From positions 1 through 7,527 of the forward strand of contig JAJTIF010000247.1 of NCBI GenBank assembly GCA_021299675.1: a stretch of 7,527 nt of DNA, in the 5' to 3' direction. This stretch comes from Pseudomonadota bacterium. GTDB taxonomy: Bacteria; Bdellovibrionota; Bacteriovoracia; Bacteriovoracales; Bacteriovoracaceae. Position 1 is the first letter of the stretch. Every line of letters starts with the position of its first letter. This document shows, in pieces, positions 7,167 through 7,527 of this stretch. The position numbers were made by a program, and so were the translations under genes. The notes beneath the pieces are model-generated. The model was not told the origin of the DNA. It made no database searches and saw nothing but the letters and a program-made list of their open reading frames with translations.

Positions 7167-7196
7167 AAAAAAAAAAGCTCCCCGAAGGGAGCTTTT
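7167..7196 (-). terminator. Strong intrinsic terminator with UUCG tetraloop (acts on the minus strand)
   Basis: On the minus strand AAAAGCTCCC (7196-7187) pairs perfectly with GGGAGCTTTT (7182-7173) around a TTCG loop (7186-7183), followed by an unbroken T-run that includes the stem end (7176-7167, ten T). The C(UUCG)G closing is an exceptionally stable tetraloop. It lies 22 bases after the stop codon of the right-hand minus-strand gene and so terminates that gene. On the plus strand only four T follow the stem, so it would be weaker there. Confidence 0.93.
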
Positions 7197-7218
7197 GATG
7201 GTTTTTGTCGGAATTTTC

Positions 7219-7527
7219 TTACTGAGCAGTGGAGTAGCTTGCAGATGATTGACAGGTCATGCTGCCAGAGGCGACACCTGTTGTGCGATCAGCACAGTTT
7301 GTAGTCGCCACATCAGAGGTATGGCGGAAAAATGTCCCAAGGCCAGAGGTAGAGGTGAGACCGGAAGCGGCCATAGGGAATTTCCCGAGTTGTCTGCACA
7401 GCTCAAGCCCAGCCCCTTTTTGATTTGTGATTCCACCAGAATCAGCGAGAATGACGTGGGTCCCTCCCACGGGACTAACAACCTGGCACTCAGTTCCAGC
7501 TGTATTAAAGGAATAATTAGATGCGAT
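7219..7527 (-). CDS. Probably exported Ser/Thr/Gly-rich, Cys-containing protein, C-terminal part (5' end outside the window)
   Basis: The minus-strand frame is open from the right window edge to the TAA at 7221-7219, giving 102 visible residues. Part of this frame could be read from a GTG at 7470, but it continues upstream in the same style ('NYSFNTAGTECQVVSPVGGT'), so the gene is treated as cut by the edge. The composition is rich in Ser, Thr, Gly and Ala, with four cysteines ('TECQ', 'ELCRQ', 'TNCAD', 'MTCQS'), an even number that suggests two disulfides outside the cytoplasm. No membrane segment is visible in this part. A strong terminator directly after the stop supports a real gene ending here. 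A second minus-strand frame overlapping 7257-7481 has lower plausibility, because it does not reach the terminator-proximal stop and has a less coherent composition. I do not recognise the family. Confidence 0.7.
   Translation of the reverse strand: MASNYSFNTAGTECQVVSPVGGTHVILADSGGITNQKGAGLELCRQLGKFPMAASGLTSTSGLGTFFRHTSDVATTNCADRTTGVASGSMTCQSSASYSTAQ

Noticed and set aside
7257..7481. Alternative minus-strand frame (74 codons) overlapping the right-edge gene
   Set aside because: The competing frame continues to the window edge, carries paired cysteines and ends just before the strong terminator. This one overlaps it almost fully and has no supporting signal.

Overview
The window is about half G+C and tightly packed. 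It looks like an ordinary chromosomal segment of a Gram-negative bacterium, and I tentatively place it in the Bdellovibrionota. The E1 N-terminus ('DGLYSDYLRDP', then 'WRQFFKGF') resembles the E1o type found in Bacteroidota and Bdellovibrio-like bacteria. However, the purine-rich Shine-Dalgarno sites (AGGA before sucA, AAGGA before sucB) and the TATAAT -10 box argue against Bacteroidota. This placement is an inference from recalled sequence character, not from a search.

Layout. Positions 2-514 (+) hold the C-terminal part of a Pro/Ala-rich protein I do not recognise; it runs off the left edge. It overlaps by 11 bases a 220-residue serine hydrolase of the phospholipase/carboxylesterase family (504-1166, +). 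A 146-base gap (1167-1312) carries a small hairpin, a direct repeat TTAAGTT and a candidate sigma-70 promoter with a perfect TATAAT. Next comes a compact three-gene operon for the whole 2-oxoglutarate dehydrogenase complex: sucA/E1 (1313-4045), sucB/E2 (4057-5271) and lpd/E3 (5274-6677), with gaps of 11 and 2 bases. Convergent to it is a small gene for a two-helix membrane protein (6689-7126, -). A very strong intrinsic terminator with a UUCG tetraloop (7167-7196, acting on the - strand) separates that gene from the 3' end of a Cys-containing, Ser/Thr/Gly-rich protein, probably exported (7219-7527, -), which runs off the right edge.

How the genes work together. SucA decarboxylates 2-oxoglutarate on thiamine diphosphate and passes the succinyl group to the lipoyl arm of SucB. 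SucB makes succinyl-CoA, and Lpd reoxidises the dihydrolipoyl group and makes NADH. The operon contains its own E3, so the complex need not borrow E3 from pyruvate dehydrogenase. All the catalytic motifs I looked for are present and no frameshift was seen. The other genes show no evident link to the TCA cycle.

I see no CRISPR array, insertion sequence, tRNA or rRNA, and no convincing new multi-gene system. The items most worth a second look are the start and promoter assignment of sucA, the apparently SD-less (possibly leaderless) membrane-protein gene, and the two edge genes of unknown function.
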